This document shows positions 6,202 to 6,308 of a DNA stretch of 6,308 bases, piece by piece. The position numbers were made by a program, and so were the translations under genes. How positions within the stretch are numbered: position 1 is the first letter of the stretch; the number at the start of each line of letters is the position of its first letter. The notes under the pieces were generated by a model that ran no database searches, had not been told where the DNA came from, and saw only the letters and a program-made list of their open reading frames with translations. The DNA comes from M30B66 sp040882555. Its GTDB lineage: Bacteria; Bacteroidota; Bacteroidia; M30B66. The DNA lies in assembly GCA_040882555.1 (NCBI GenBank), contig JBBEBC010000045.1, positions 1 to 6,308 on the forward strand, read 5' to 3'.

Positions 6202-6308
6202 TTAATTTTTGATCGGCCCTTCTGGGAATTTGGCGACAATCTGGTTGTGGGCGGGGGTAGCCTTCGTAGTTGACACCGAGCACTGGTCAGTGCCACCGCC
6301 GTGGGCAG
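6202..6308 (-). CDS. Probable C-terminal tail of an upstream gene (5' end outside window)
   Basis: On the minus strand a frame open from the window edge codes for 34 residues, beginning AHGGGTDQCSV and ending IVAKFPEGPIKN, with a TAA at 6204-6202. By hand count, 23 of 34 third codon positions are G or C, a pattern typical of a gene in GC-rich DNA and unlike the AT-rich genes to its left. Other frames on both strands are also open here, as is common in GC-rich coding DNA, but give less natural peptides; the plus-strand one is crowded with Trp. I do not recognise the family. If real, the gene is co-oriented with the glycosyltransferase and ends about 270 bases before it, so the two probably do not share a tight operon. 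Confidence 0.45.
   Translation of the reverse strand, partial: AHGGGTDQCSVSTTKATPAHNQIVAKFPEGPIKN

Noticed and set aside
5924..6205. Plus-strand open frame of 93 codons overlapping the glycosyltransferase start
   Set aside because: It runs through the 11-bp repeat, which is not a multiple of three, has no family motif, overlaps the real gene start on the other strand, and has a composition expected of translated AT-rich intergenic DNA.
6178..6210. ACACTT/AAGTGT hairpin followed by a T-rich stretch on the plus strand
   Set aside because: The stem is 6 bp and AT-rich, seven bases separate it from the T-run, and no plus-strand gene ends here.

Overview
The window is an AT-rich cell-surface glycan decoration locus. 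By eye it is roughly 40 % G+C, with one short GC-rich edge. It holds three PAPS-dependent sulfotransferase-like genes of visibly different lineages and one large tandem-domain family-2 glycosyltransferase. There may also be two gene tails cut by the window edges. No RNA gene, CRISPR array, transposase or recognisable attachment site was seen.

Organism (inference): a bacterium, most likely a marine or brackish picocyanobacterium of the Synechococcus/Cyanobium type. The grounds are the mix of small solo sulfotransferases with a GT2-GT2 protein, AT-rich surface-island composition beside a GC-rich flank, and the lack of Shine-Dalgarno sequences at all four main starts. A marine proteobacterium cannot be excluded. 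No phylogenetic marker gene is present.

Layout: 1-43 may be the tail of an upstream + strand gene. 93-956 (+) is a compact sulfotransferase. 957-1249 is a gap between convergent genes. 1250-2362 (-) is a 370-residue sulfotransferase-like protein of the KTGSSAIQ type, starting with GTG. 2363-2741 is a divergent intergenic region with two dyads and a possible extended -10. 2742-3665 (+) is a sulfotransferase-fold protein carrying a C-terminal beta-rich module. It converges, with only 4 bases between the stops, on 3670-5934 (-), the GT2-GT2 protein. 5935-6201 is the glycosyltransferase upstream region, with three exact copies of an 11-bp tandem repeat. 6202-6308 (-) is probably the tail of a further gene in much more GC-rich DNA.

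How the genes may work together (inference): the glycosyltransferase would add sugars to a growing surface polysaccharide or glycolipid in the cytoplasm, and the sulfotransferases would transfer sulfate from PAPS to hydroxyls or amines of such glycans. Strands alternate (+, -, +, -), so the genes are not one operon. They look like single-gene cassettes gathered in a variable surface island. No flippase, polymerase, export gene or PAPS-synthesis gene lies in the window.
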